43,412 nucleotides of DNA, from the NCBI RefSeq assembly GCF_022095675.1, contig NZ_JAHYSG010000103.1:1-43412 (forward strand), written 5' to 3'. Below the pieces are notes generated by a model. It saw nothing but the letters and a program-made list of their open reading frames with translations. It made no database searches and was not told the DNA's origin. Positions 7,255-14,452 of this stretch are shown in pieces. Within the stretch, counting starts at the first letter, position 1; each line of letters starts with the position of its first letter. Made by a program: the position numbers and the translations under genes. This DNA comes from Dactylosporangium sp. AC04546. GTDB taxonomy: Bacteria > Actinomycetota > Actinomycetes > Mycobacteriales > Micromonosporaceae.

Positions 7255-7935
7255 ATGTCCTTCCTGGCTCGCGGTGCGGCCGGCAACCCGTGGTTCTCGT
7301 GGTCCTACGTGCGGGACAACCTCGAGACCATCCAGGACGCGCTCGTCGACCACGTGGTCATCACCGTCTGGTCGGTCGCGATCGCGGTGGCGATCGCGAT
7401 TCCGCTGGCGGTGCTGGCGTACTGGGTGCGCCCGCTCGCCACGCCGATTCTGACATCAGCCGGCGTGCTTTACACGATTCCGTCGCTGGCCCTGCTGGCC
7501 TTCCTGGCCCCGTTCCTGGGCACCGGCCGCAGCCCGGTCATCGTCGCGCTGGTGCTGTACGCGCTGATCATCCTCATCCGCAACGCGCTCACGGGCCTGC
7601 TCCAGGTCCCCGCTGACGTGCGGGAAGCCGCGACCGCGATGGGCTACAGCCGGTTCGCCCGGCTGGTGCGCGTGGAGCTGCCGCTCGCGCTGCCGGGCAT
7701 CCTCACCGGGCTGCGCCTGGCGACGGTCTCGACCGTGGCGTTGGTCACGGTCGGCGCGATCGTCGGCTCGCAGGGCGGCCTTGGCGGGCTGATCCTCAGC
7801 GGCTTCCGCAACAACTACTACAAGGCCCAGATCGCGACCGCGGCCCTGCTGTGCGTCGCGCTCGCCCTCGTGTTCGACCTGCTGCTGGTCGGTCTCAGCC
7901 GACTGCTGACGCCGTGGACGAGGAGCCGCGCGTGA
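7255..7935 (+). CDS. Osmoprotectant ABC transporter permease (OpuCB-like)
   Basis: A protein of 226 aa with about six membrane helices and the binding-protein-dependent permease domain. The cytoplasmic EAA-type loop, which docks on the ATPase, is visible as DVREAATAMGYSRFARLVRVELPLALPGI. The protein matches the short permeases of OpuC-type betaine/choline/carnitine importers. No Shine-Dalgarno sequence is present; a TANNNT -10 ends six bases before the ATG, implying a leaderless mRNA. Its stop overlaps the next permease start (GTGA), so the two permeases are co-translated. Confidence 0.93.
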   Translation: MSFLARGAAGNPWFSWSYVRDNLETIQDALVDHVVITVWSVAIAVAIAIPLAVLAYWVRPLATPILTSAGVLYTIPSLALLAFLAPFLGTGRSPVIVALVLYALIILIRNALTGLLQVPADVREAATAMGYSRFARLVRVELPLALPGILTGLRLATVSTVALVTVGAIVGSQGGLGGLILSGFRNNYYKAQIATAALLCVALALVFDLLLVGLSRLLTPWTRSRA

Positions 7936-8618
7936 ACACCATCAGCGACATGTTCGTCTGGTTCAACGACCCGCTGAACTGGACGAACCCGGGCGGCATC
8001 CTGGAGCGGCTGAACGAGCACATCGAGATCTCGGTGCTCGCGGTGCTCTTCGGCTGCCTGGTCGCATGGCCACTCGGCATCGTGCTGGGCCGGCGCGGTA
8101 CCGCATCCGGCGTCATCGTCCTGCTGTCGAACCTCACCCAGGCCGTGCCGGTGATGGCGCTGCTCACCATCCTGTCGATCAGCCCCCTCGGGCTCGGCAA
8201 GCCGTCGGTGATCGTCTCGCTGGCCGTGTTCACGCTCCCCGCGCTGCTCGCCAACGCGTATACGGGGATGCGCCAGATCGACCCCGAGGTGCGCGACGCG
8301 GCGCGCGGGATGGGCATGACCTCGCCCCAGCGGCTGTGGCGGGTCGAGCTCCCGCTCGCGGTGCCGTACCTGGCGACCGGCCTGCGGATCGCGACGACCC
8401 AGGTGGTGGCGACGGCGACACTGGCGACCGCGGTCAACGGCGGCGGGCTCGGCATGATTATTTCGGCCGGCTTCGGCCTCGGCCCCGGCCACGGCGGCCA
8501 GATCCTCGCCGGCGCGGTGCTCGTGGCCGGTCTCGCGCTGCTCATCGACGGGCTCATGGCGCTGGTGGAGCGGAAGATCACACCAAAGGTCCTGCGGCAG
8601 GCCACGGGCCGGTCCTGA
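7932..8618 (+). CDS. Osmoprotectant ABC transporter permease (OpuCD-like)
   Basis: A protein of 228 aa and the second permease of the importer. The GTG at 7932 overlaps the previous stop and has AGGAG upstream. There are about five to six membrane helices. The EAA-type loop reads IDPEVRDAARGMGMTSPQRL and continues WRVELPLAVPYLATGLR. The C-terminal half ends in a basic tail (RKITPKVLRQATGRS). With the preceding permease it forms the heterodimeric channel. The binding lipoprotein gene follows after a 167-bp gap that may hold its own promoter. Confidence 0.93.
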   Translation: MNTISDMFVWFNDPLNWTNPGGILERLNEHIEISVLAVLFGCLVAWPLGIVLGRRGTASGVIVLLSNLTQAVPVMALLTILSISPLGLGKPSVIVSLAVFTLPALLANAYTGMRQIDPEVRDAARGMGMTSPQRLWRVELPLAVPYLATGLRIATTQVVATATLATAVNGGGLGMIISAGFGLGPGHGGQILAGAVLVAGLALLIDGLMALVERKITPKVLRQATGRS

Positions 8619-8785
8619 GCCCGCGTACCACCGGTTGTTACGAAAACGTGCCTGCTTGCGGTTGCCGAATTTCCATCAGCGGAGTTGCGTATTGAGGAGC
8701 GGGCGGGCTTCATTGCCGATAGCGCCGTCCGTCGGACACGCGGCCGGTCATCGTGATCGCGCCGGGACACGGAAGGCGGGCCATT

Positions 8786-9778
8786 TTGCGAACAGCCATG
8801 CGCGCAACCCTCGGAGTACTGCTGGGCCTCTCGGCCCTCGGCCTCGCCGCCTGCGGTGAGGAAGGTTCTTCGGGCACGCAAGCACCGGCCAGCGTCAGCG
8901 GGGCCGGTTGCGCCCCGGTCGCCGGAGAGAAGCTGGTCGTCCTCGACGACGACAAGAAGCTTCAGACCGCCGACAACATCATCCCGGCGATCAACACGAA
9001 GGCCGCCGACCCGGCCCTGATCGCCGCGCTGGACAAGGTCTCCGACGCGCTGACCACGGAGAAGCTCGTCCAGCTCAACAAGGCGGTCGACGTCGACCGC
9101 AAGACCTCGAAGGTCGCCGCCGAGGACTTCGCCAAGGCGGAGAACCTGACCAGCGGCATCCAGAAGACCAAGAGCGGCCCGATCAAGATCGGCGCCGCCG
9201 ACTTCTCGGAGAGCGCCACGCTCGGCGCCCTCTACGAGATCGTCCTGGACGCCGCCGGCTACGACGCCTCGGTCCAGACGATCGGCAAGCGTGAGGTGTA
9301 CCTCGGCCAGCTCACCAAGGGCGACCTCCAGGTCGTCCCCGAGTACGCCGGGACCCTGACCGAGTTCATCAACGGCCAGGTCAACGGGGCCTCGGCCGCG
9401 CCGCTCGCCTCGGGTGACGTCGACAAGACCGTCACCGCCCTCAAGGACCTCGGCACCAAGCAGGGCCTGACCTTCGGCAAGGCGTCGAAGGCGGCCGACC
9501 AGAACGCGTTCGCGGTCACCACCGAGTTCGCCAGCAAGCACGGCCTCAAGACGCTGAGCGACTTCGCCGCCAAGTGCTCCGGCAAGGACACCGTCCTGGG
9601 CGGTCCGGCGGAGTGCCCGCAGCGGCCGTTCTGCCAGCCGGGTCTCGAGAAGACCTACGGCATCCAGTTCGGCAAGGTGCTCAGCCTCGACGCCGGCGGC
9701 CCGCAGAGCAAGGACGCGCTGAAGAAGGGCAACGCCTCGATCGCGCTGATCTTCTCGTCCGACGGCTCGCTCGGCTAG
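8786..9778 (+). CDS. Osmoprotectant ABC transporter substrate-binding lipoprotein, circularly permuted OpuAC-type fold
   Basis: About 330 aa, with a lipoprotein signal ending in the lipobox LAAC (acylated Cys near residue 23). TTG 8786 is preferred because GGAAGG lies 9 nt upstream; ATG 8798 is the alternative. In OpuCC/OsmF-type proteins the order is an N-terminal KIG..F.E block, then PEY.GT, then STDG, then a C-terminal LVVL-DDK...LN..VDV segment. Here that last segment comes first (KLVVLDDDKK to VDVDRKTSKVA, about residues 48-120). The KIGAADFSES block starts at about 133, and the protein ends at FSSDGSLG. All parts are present but in rotated order. It should deliver betaine-like solutes to the two permeases. 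Confidence 0.9.
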   Translation: MRTAMRATLGVLLGLSALGLAACGEEGSSGTQAPASVSGAGCAPVAGEKLVVLDDDKKLQTADNIIPAINTKAADPALIAALDKVSDALTTEKLVQLNKAVDVDRKTSKVAAEDFAKAENLTSGIQKTKSGPIKIGAADFSESATLGALYEIVLDAAGYDASVQTIGKREVYLGQLTKGDLQVVPEYAGTLTEFINGQVNGASAAPLASGDVDKTVTALKDLGTKQGLTFGKASKAADQNAFAVTTEFASKHGLKTLSDFAAKCSGKDTVLGGPAECPQRPFCQPGLEKTYGIQFGKVLSLDAGGPQSKDALKKGNASIALIFSSDGSLG

Positions 9779-9785
9779 GTCACCG

Positions 9786-9830
9786 AATGCCCGTCCATCC
9801 CTGGCCCAGAGCCGGGGATGGACGGGCATT
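9786..9830 (+). terminator. Strong intrinsic-type terminator
   Basis: A 20-bp stem (one T-G wobble) with a 5-nt loop lies 7 nt after the binding-protein gene. The arms are 9786-9805 and 9811-9830. A short TTTCGCTTG follows. Confidence 0.92.
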
Positions 9831-9865
9831 TCGCTTGTGATGAAGACCGCGTATGGTCTGTGCTC

Positions 9866-11803
9866 ATGCCGGCCACGGAAGCCCCCGGGGGTCTTCGGAG
9901 CGCCAAGCTCCTCCAGATCCTCTTCTGGTCAGGGGTCGGCCTCACTCCGCTGGCTGCATTGTTGCTGCTGATCGGGGACGGGTTCGTCCTGCAGGTGGCG
10001 GCAGTGCTGGCCGTTCTCGTCGTTCTGCTCATCGGGCTGTCGATCGCCCTGCGCCGCGAGGGCTCCCGCGGCGATGTGGAGGACTTCGTCTACGACGAGC
10101 TCGACCAGCTGCGCGACGACGTCCGCGGCGACATCACCCACGCGGCCCGGCAGACCCACGGTCAGCTCACCGAGCGCATCGGCGTGCTGCACGAGACCGT
10201 CGACGCCCTGCGCAACCAGGTCGACGCGATGCGCGGGCAGCTCCAGCAGGCCCAGGCCCACCAGGCGGTCCCGCCGCCGCACCACCCCACCGGCTCGGCC
10301 GCCGTGCCGCCGGGCGTGCTCCGGCACACCGAGACCGTGGTCACCACCAAGACGATGGTCGTCGACCCGGCCGACCAGCGCGGCGGCGGCACGGTGTACG
10401 GCGCCGGCGCCCGCCCCGAGATCCCGCAGCAGCGCCGCCCCGACCGCTCCGAGCGGGTCTCGTCCGAGCGGGTCTCCGAGCGCATCCCCACCGACCGCCC
10501 GGGCCGCCCCGAGCCCGCCGAGTGGCACGAGGGCCGCGCGCCCCACGGCGCCCCGGCCGACCGCGGCGGCCAGCGCGGCCGCGAGGAGCGGATCAGCCGC
10601 ACCGAGCGTTCGGAGTGGACCGAGCGCTCCGAGCGTTCCGAGCGGTCCGAGCGCTCGGAATGGGTGGAGCGCGCCGAGCCGCCCCGCGAGGAGTCCTGGT
10701 CCGAGCAGCTGCTCCGCGAGCGGGCGTCGCGCAGCGAGGCCGAGGGCCAGCGCGGCGGTCGGCGCCGCGCGTACGACCCGGACGACGAGGGCAACGTGAC
10801 CGGCGTCCGCACGACGGACCGCTGGGCCTCGGTTCACGACGACGACCGCGGCGGTCGCGAGCTGCGCATGGGCGAGCGTCGCTCCTCGGTGCACGCCGAC
10901 GAGACCGGCACCCATGTGCGCATCGAGGACCGCTGGGCGACCGTCCGCCACGAGGAGTACTACCCCGACGAGGACGCCGACGCCCGCCGCGACGGCCCAC
11001 GCCGCTCGGCTGCCCGCCGCGATCGCGAGCGCGACTGGGCGTCCGGCGAGACCCCGCGCCAGGACTGGTCCGACCGCGAGCCGGCCGACGACCGCCAGGC
11101 CCGCCACGACAACAGCGACTACCGCGGCCGCGCCGCGGACAATGACGAGGACTGGCGCGACCGCACCGGCCGGGCGAGCGAAAGCGGCGACGACTGGCGG
11201 GAGCGCGCCGGCGGCCGCGCCGCGGAGAGCGACGACTGGCGCGACCGCACCGGCCGGGCCGCCGAGTCCGACGACCGCGGCAGCGACCGCGTCGGCCGCC
11301 GCCGGGCCGCCGACGACGACTGGAGCGACCGCCAGGACCGCACGGGCCGCGCCGACGCCGCCGACTGGGCCGAGCGCACCGCCCGCGAGCTGGCCCGCGG
11401 CGTCGACCGCGAGCGCGGTGCCGACCGCGGCAACGGCTGGGACCGGGGCCGGGACGACGGCGGTCACCGGGCCCGGGACGAGGGCCGCCCGACCGCCCAC
11501 TGGTCGGAGAGCAGCTACGAGGAGGCCCGCCGCGACGAGAGCGGCGGCACCCGCTGGTCCGAGGTCCGCCGCGACCGGCAGAGCCTGCCCGGCGCCCAGG
11601 CGGCGCTGCCCGCCGCACCGGCCGAGCCCGCCTCCCGCTGGACGCCCGGCCTGGCCAACCCGGGCCGCGAGGAGGAGCGCGTCTCCCGTCGCGCCCGCGA
11701 CGACGACGAGGACTACGGCTGGAACGGCGCCCGCGACGAGCCCCGCGGCCGCTCCACCCGGCAGATCGTCGACTTCGAGGGCAGCGACGACCGCTGGCGC
11801 TGA
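9866..11803 (+). CDS. Membrane-anchored coiled-coil protein with a long charged repetitive tail
   Basis: A protein of 645 aa. Two adjacent membrane helices (about 15-35 and 41-62) are followed by a helical, coiled-coil-like region at about 70-130 (ELDQLRDDVRGDITHAARQT; LTERIGVLHETVDALRNQ). About 450 residues of disordered sequence rich in Arg, Asp, Glu, Ser and Trp follow. Repeats in the tail include runs of RSE, three related 20-25 residue blocks around RWASVH, GERRSSVH and RWATVR, and DWRDRTGRA units. TATGGT (9852-9857) ends 8 nt before the ATG at 9866, and no Shine-Dalgarno sequence is seen. No known function; a cell-envelope or nucleic-acid scaffold is conceivable. It ends 3 nt from the convergent nuoD-like gene. 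Confidence 0.82.
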   Translation: MPATEAPGGLRSAKLLQILFWSGVGLTPLAALLLLIGDGFVLQVAAVLAVLVVLLIGLSIALRREGSRGDVEDFVYDELDQLRDDVRGDITHAARQTHGQLTERIGVLHETVDALRNQVDAMRGQLQQAQAHQAVPPPHHPTGSAAVPPGVLRHTETVVTTKTMVVDPADQRGGGTVYGAGARPEIPQQRRPDRSERVSSERVSERIPTDRPGRPEPAEWHEGRAPHGAPADRGGQRGREERISRTERSEWTERSERSERSERSEWVERAEPPREESWSEQLLRERASRSEAEGQRGGRRRAYDPDDEGNVTGVRTTDRWASVHDDDRGGRELRMGERRSSVHADETGTHVRIEDRWATVRHEEYYPDEDADARRDGPRRSAARRDRERDWASGETPRQDWSDREPADDRQARHDNSDYRGRAADNDEDWRDRTGRASESGDDWRERAGGRAAESDDWRDRTGRAAESDDRGSDRVGRRRAADDDWSDRQDRTGRADAADWAERTARELARGVDRERGADRGNGWDRGRDDGGHRARDEGRPTAHWSESSYEEARRDESGGTRWSEVRRDRQSLPGAQAALPAAPAEPASRWTPGLANPGREEERVSRRARDDDEDYGWNGARDEPRGRSTRQIVDFEGSDDRWR

Positions 11804-11806
11804 GCG

Positions 11807-12943
11807 CTACTTGTCGACGTCGCCCACGACGAAGAACATCGAGCCCAGGATCGCGATCAGGTCGGGCACGAGCGTGCCCGGCAGCAGCGTCGAGAGGGCC
11901 TGGACGTTGGAGTACGACGCCGTGCGCAGCTTCAGCCGCCACGGGGTCTTCTCGCCGCGCGACACCAGGTAGTAGCCGTTGATGCCCAGCGGGTTCTCGG
12001 TCCAGGCGTAGGTGTGGCCCTCCGGCGCCTTGACCACCTTCGGCAGCCGCACGTTGACGGGGCCGGTGAGGGTGTCGACCCGATCGAGGCAGGCCTGCGC
12101 GAGGTCCAGCGACACATAGACCTGGTCGAGCAGCACCTCGAACCGCGAGTGGCAGTCGCCGGCGGTGCGGGTGACGACGGGGACGTCCAGCTCGCCGTAG
12201 GCCAGGTACGGCTCGTCGCGGCGCAGGTCGAAGTCCAGGCCCGAGGCGCGGGCGACCGGCCCGGAGGCGCCGTAGGCGGCCGCGTCGGCGGCGGTGAGCA
12301 CCCCGACGCCGACCGTGCGGGCCAGGAAGATCTCGTTGCGCCGGATCAGGTTGTCGAGGTCGGGCAGGCGGCGGCGGACCTGGTCGATCGCGGCCCGGGC
12401 CCGGCCGGTCCAGCCCGCCGGGACCTCCTCCTTCAGCCCGCCGACGCGGTTGTACATGTAGTGCATGCGCCCGCCGGACGCCTCTTCCAGAACGGTCTGG
12501 ATCGTCTCGCGCTCCCGGAACGCGTAGAACATCGGCGTGATGGCGCCGATCTCCAGCGGGTAGGAGCCGAGGAACATCAGGTGGTTGAGCACCCGGTTGA
12601 GCTCGGCCAGCGCCGTGCGCAGCCAGACCGCGCGCTCCGGCACCTCCATGCCCATCAGCCGCTCGACGGCCAGCACCACGCCGAGCTCGTTGCAGAACGC
12701 CGACAGCCAGTCGTGCCGGTTGGCCAGCATGATGATCTGCCGGTAGTCGCGGACCTCGAAGAGCTTCTCGGCGCCGCGGTGCATGTAGCCGATGATCGGC
12801 TCGGCGCTGACCACCCGCTCGCCGTCGAGGACCAGCTTCAGCCGCAGCACCCCGTGCGTCGACGGGTGCTGCGGGCCGATGTTGAGCACCATGTCGGCCG
12901 TGTCGAGCCCGGTGCCCGTCCCGACCGTCAGCTCCGTGGTCAT
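11807..12943 (-). CDS. nuoD2: Orphan NADH-quinone oxidoreductase subunit D-like protein
   Basis: A protein of 378 aa, shorter than the roughly 400-440 aa of operon-encoded actinobacterial NuoD. The family core is clear: [59 protein letters not shown] and a C-terminal GDVDK. NuoD carries the quinone pocket next to cluster N2 of complex I. His30 (PSTH) and Arg56 (HRG) are kept, but the position 49 residues after His30, Tyr in respiratory NuoD, is Trp79. No other nuo gene is nearby. TAGTCT (12951-12956, minus strand) ends 7 nt before the ATG and overlaps the toxin stop codon, so it can be transcribed alone as a leaderless mRNA. Confidence 0.93.
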   Translation of the reverse strand: MTTELTVGTGTGLDTADMVLNIGPQHPSTHGVLRLKLVLDGERVVSAEPIIGYMHRGAEKLFEVRDYRQIIMLANRHDWLSAFCNELGVVLAVERLMGMEVPERAVWLRTALAELNRVLNHLMFLGSYPLEIGAITPMFYAFRERETIQTVLEEASGGRMHYMYNRVGGLKEEVPAGWTGRARAAIDQVRRRLPDLDNLIRRNEIFLARTVGVGVLTAADAAAYGASGPVARASGLDFDLRRDEPYLAYGELDVPVVTRTAGDCHSRFEVLLDQVYVSLDLAQACLDRVDTLTGPVNVRLPKVVKAPEGHTYAWTENPLGINGYYLVSRGEKTPWRLKLRTASYSNVQALSTLLPGTLVPDLIAILGSMFFVVGDVDK

Positions 12944-12953
12944 ACAGCCGAGA

Positions 12954-13244
12954 CTACAAGTCCTGGAGGATGCGCAGCGCCCGCGAGACGTTGTGCATCG
13001 TGCTGGTGTCCGCCACGGCGACCCGCTCGACGAACCACCGCTTCAGCGGCGACGAGAGCCGGTCGGGCATGACGACGAGGTCGTCGAGCTCGACGGCCAG
13101 CGGGGAGTCGCGCAGCTCCTCCTGGTCGGTGACCTCGGCGACGATCACCACCGGCACGTCGGTGCTGTTGAACACGTCGGAGCTGATGATCAGGCCGAGC
13201 CGCTCGCGGGCACCCTTGATCAGCCAGACCTCACCGCGCTGCAC
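12954..13244 (-). CDS. MazF/PemK-like toxin
   Basis: A protein of 96 aa. The start MQRGEVWLI is the typical first strand of the PemK/MazF endoribonuclease fold. A second strand ([12 protein letters not shown]) and a third ([11 protein letters not shown]) follow, and the C-terminal half ([13 protein letters not shown]) resembles the S/T-x-D-x-hydrophobic region of the family. The known role is sequence-specific mRNA cleavage that arrests growth unless neutralised. The GTG start at 13244 overlaps the last 14 nt of the antitoxin gene, giving translational coupling. The stop codon TAG is also the first half of the -10 of the following nuoD-like gene. Confidence 0.88.
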   Translation of the reverse strand: MQRGEVWLIKGARERLGLIISSDVFNSTDVPVVIVAEVTDQEELRDSPLAVELDDLVVMPDRLSSPLKRWFVERVAVADTSTMHNVSRALRILQDL

Positions 13245-13491
13245 GACGGCGACCGCTGAAGACCTCGGCGTCCACGATCGCGATCTCCTCTTCGTCGGCC
13301 AGCGCGGCCGCGTCGAGGTCGAGCTTGGCCCGCCGCACCGCCTCGGCGTGGGCGGTGAAGATCGACCGCAGGGCGCGCTCCTGGGCCGCCCGGTCGATCC
13401 ACGCGCTGAGCGAGACGCCGTCGCGCTCCGCCCAGAGGCGGGCGTCGGCGATGGTCTGGTCCGAGAAGGACAGTGTCACCTTGGCCGTCAT
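13231..13491 (-). CDS. Ribbon-helix-helix antitoxin
   Basis: A protein of 86 aa. The N-terminal TAKVTLSFSDQTIADARL with the following helix SLSAWIDRAAQ fits a ribbon-helix-helix DNA-binding domain. The acidic C-terminal half (DLDAAALADEEEIAIVDAEVF) would wrap the toxin. The ATG at 13491 is preferred over an upstream in-frame ATG at 13554 because the promoter TACCGT ends six bases before it. A perfect 8-bp inverted repeat covers the promoter and is the expected site of autorepression by the antitoxin or the complex. Confidence 0.88.
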   Translation of the reverse strand: MTAKVTLSFSDQTIADARLWAERDGVSLSAWIDRAAQERALRSIFTAHAEAVRRAKLDLDAAALADEEEIAIVDAEVFSGRRRAAR

Positions 13492-13497
13492 GACTCC

Positions 13498-13529
13498 ACG
13501 GTACCCCCGGTATGACCGATTGTCATACC
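13498..13529 (-). promoter_or_regulatory. Leaderless TA promoter with overlapping operator palindrome
   Basis: On the minus strand: ATGACA (-35-like, 13526-13521), a 17-nt spacer, TACCGT (-10, 13503-13498), six bases, then the antitoxin ATG. A perfect inverted repeat, GGTATGAC with its complement and a 5-nt spacer (13509-13529), covers the -35 and spacer. The operator overlaps the end of the upstream methyltransferase gene. Confidence 0.75.
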
Positions 13530-14452
13530 CACCGCATGACCCATCGGTGCCCACCGAGGCCGGCCGGGTCGGTCAGCTCCGCCGCGGCGCCGGCCCGGGC
13601 CAGCGCGCGCACGTAGCCGGCCGGGTCCGACGAGGCCAGCGGGAGCGGCGGCCGCCGCCCGTCGACCCCCAGCAGGTGCAGCGCCTGCCGCTGGTCGAGC
13701 AGCAGGTCGTGCTCCAGGGAGTCCAGCGACACGGAGACCGTGAGGTCGCAGCTGCCGTCGGCGACCGGCGCCACCTCCCGGCCGTCCCGGAACCCGGTCA
13801 GCGTCCCGAACAGCGGCCGCTCGCCCAGCGTGTGCCCGTAGTCGACGGCGAGGGCCAGCCCGCGCTCCACCCCGGCGACCGCGGCCGCCCAGGCGAGGTC
13901 CCGGGGCCGCCCGATCTCGGCCCGCGCGCCCGGCGGCAGGTCCCGGACGGGCCACCACCGGTCCAGCCATGCCACGTCGGTGGTGTCGATCGGCTCCCCG
14001 GACGGCGTGAGGTCTTCCGAGAGGTACCGCGGCTGTCCGTCCTCGTCGATCTCCACCAGGTCGAGCGGGACGTTGTCCAGCCACTCGGTGGCGACCAGGA
14101 GGCCGGTGACGCCCGTGGGTGGCGTGCCGGCCCAGCCCACGACGCCGGGCAGCGAGGCCGGTCGCGGCGCCCGCTCCACGCCCACCGCCGCGACCCGGGA
14201 CCGCACGTCCGCCGGCAGGGCGGCCAGGATGCCCAGCAGCAGCTCACCGCGGCCGGCGCCGACGTCGACCAGGTCGAGCCGGGCCGGGTGGTCCAGCGCC
14301 TCGTCCAGCCGGAGCAGCAGCGTCGCCAGGGCGCCGGCGAACAGCGGCGAGGCGAGCGCACTGGTCCGGAAGTGCTCGGCCGGGGCGGCGCGGACGAAGA
14401 AGCCGCCTGCGCCGTAGAGCGCGGACTCCATCGCCTGCCGCCACCGGATCAC
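13523..14452 (-). CDS. MidA/NDUFAF7-like SAM-dependent methyltransferase
   Basis: A protein of 309 aa. The SAM-binding motif is LVDVGAGRGELLLGIL, and ATEWLDNVPLDLVEID corresponds to the conserved NE-LDALP-type segment of the MidA family. N-terminal GGFFVRAAPAEHFRTS and C-terminal GYVRALARAG fit the actinobacterial branch. The eukaryotic relative NDUFAF7 dimethylates an Arg of NDUFS2, the NuoD homologue. Here an orphan NuoD that keeps that Arg is encoded 0.6 kb downstream on the same strand. The GTG start overlaps the stop of the upstream aldolase gene (GTGA). Whether the target is NuoD2 or resident complex I is inference. Confidence 0.85.
   Translation of the reverse strand: MIRWRQAMESALYGAGGFFVRAAPAEHFRTSALASPLFAGALATLLLRLDEALDHPARLDLVDVGAGRGELLLGILAALPADVRSRVAAVGVERAPRPASLPGVVGWAGTPPTGVTGLLVATEWLDNVPLDLVEIDEDGQPRYLSEDLTPSGEPIDTTDVAWLDRWWPVRDLPPGARAEIGRPRDLAWAAAVAGVERGLALAVDYGHTLGERPLFGTLTGFRDGREVAPVADGSCDLTVSVSLDSLEHDLLLDQRQALHLLGVDGRRPPLPLASSDPAGYVRALARAGAAAELTDPAGLGGHRWVMRWV

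Noticed and set aside
9640..9778. C-terminal truncation of the osmoprotectant-binding protein
   Set aside because: The protein stops early relative to OpuCC, but the missing segment is present at its N-terminus, so permutation explains the end better.
12725..12727. Leu73 of the orphan NuoD as the replacement for the quinone-binding Tyr
   Set aside because: Counting from the conserved His showed that the quinone Tyr aligns with Trp79, not Leu73; the latter matches a different, less conserved aromatic position.
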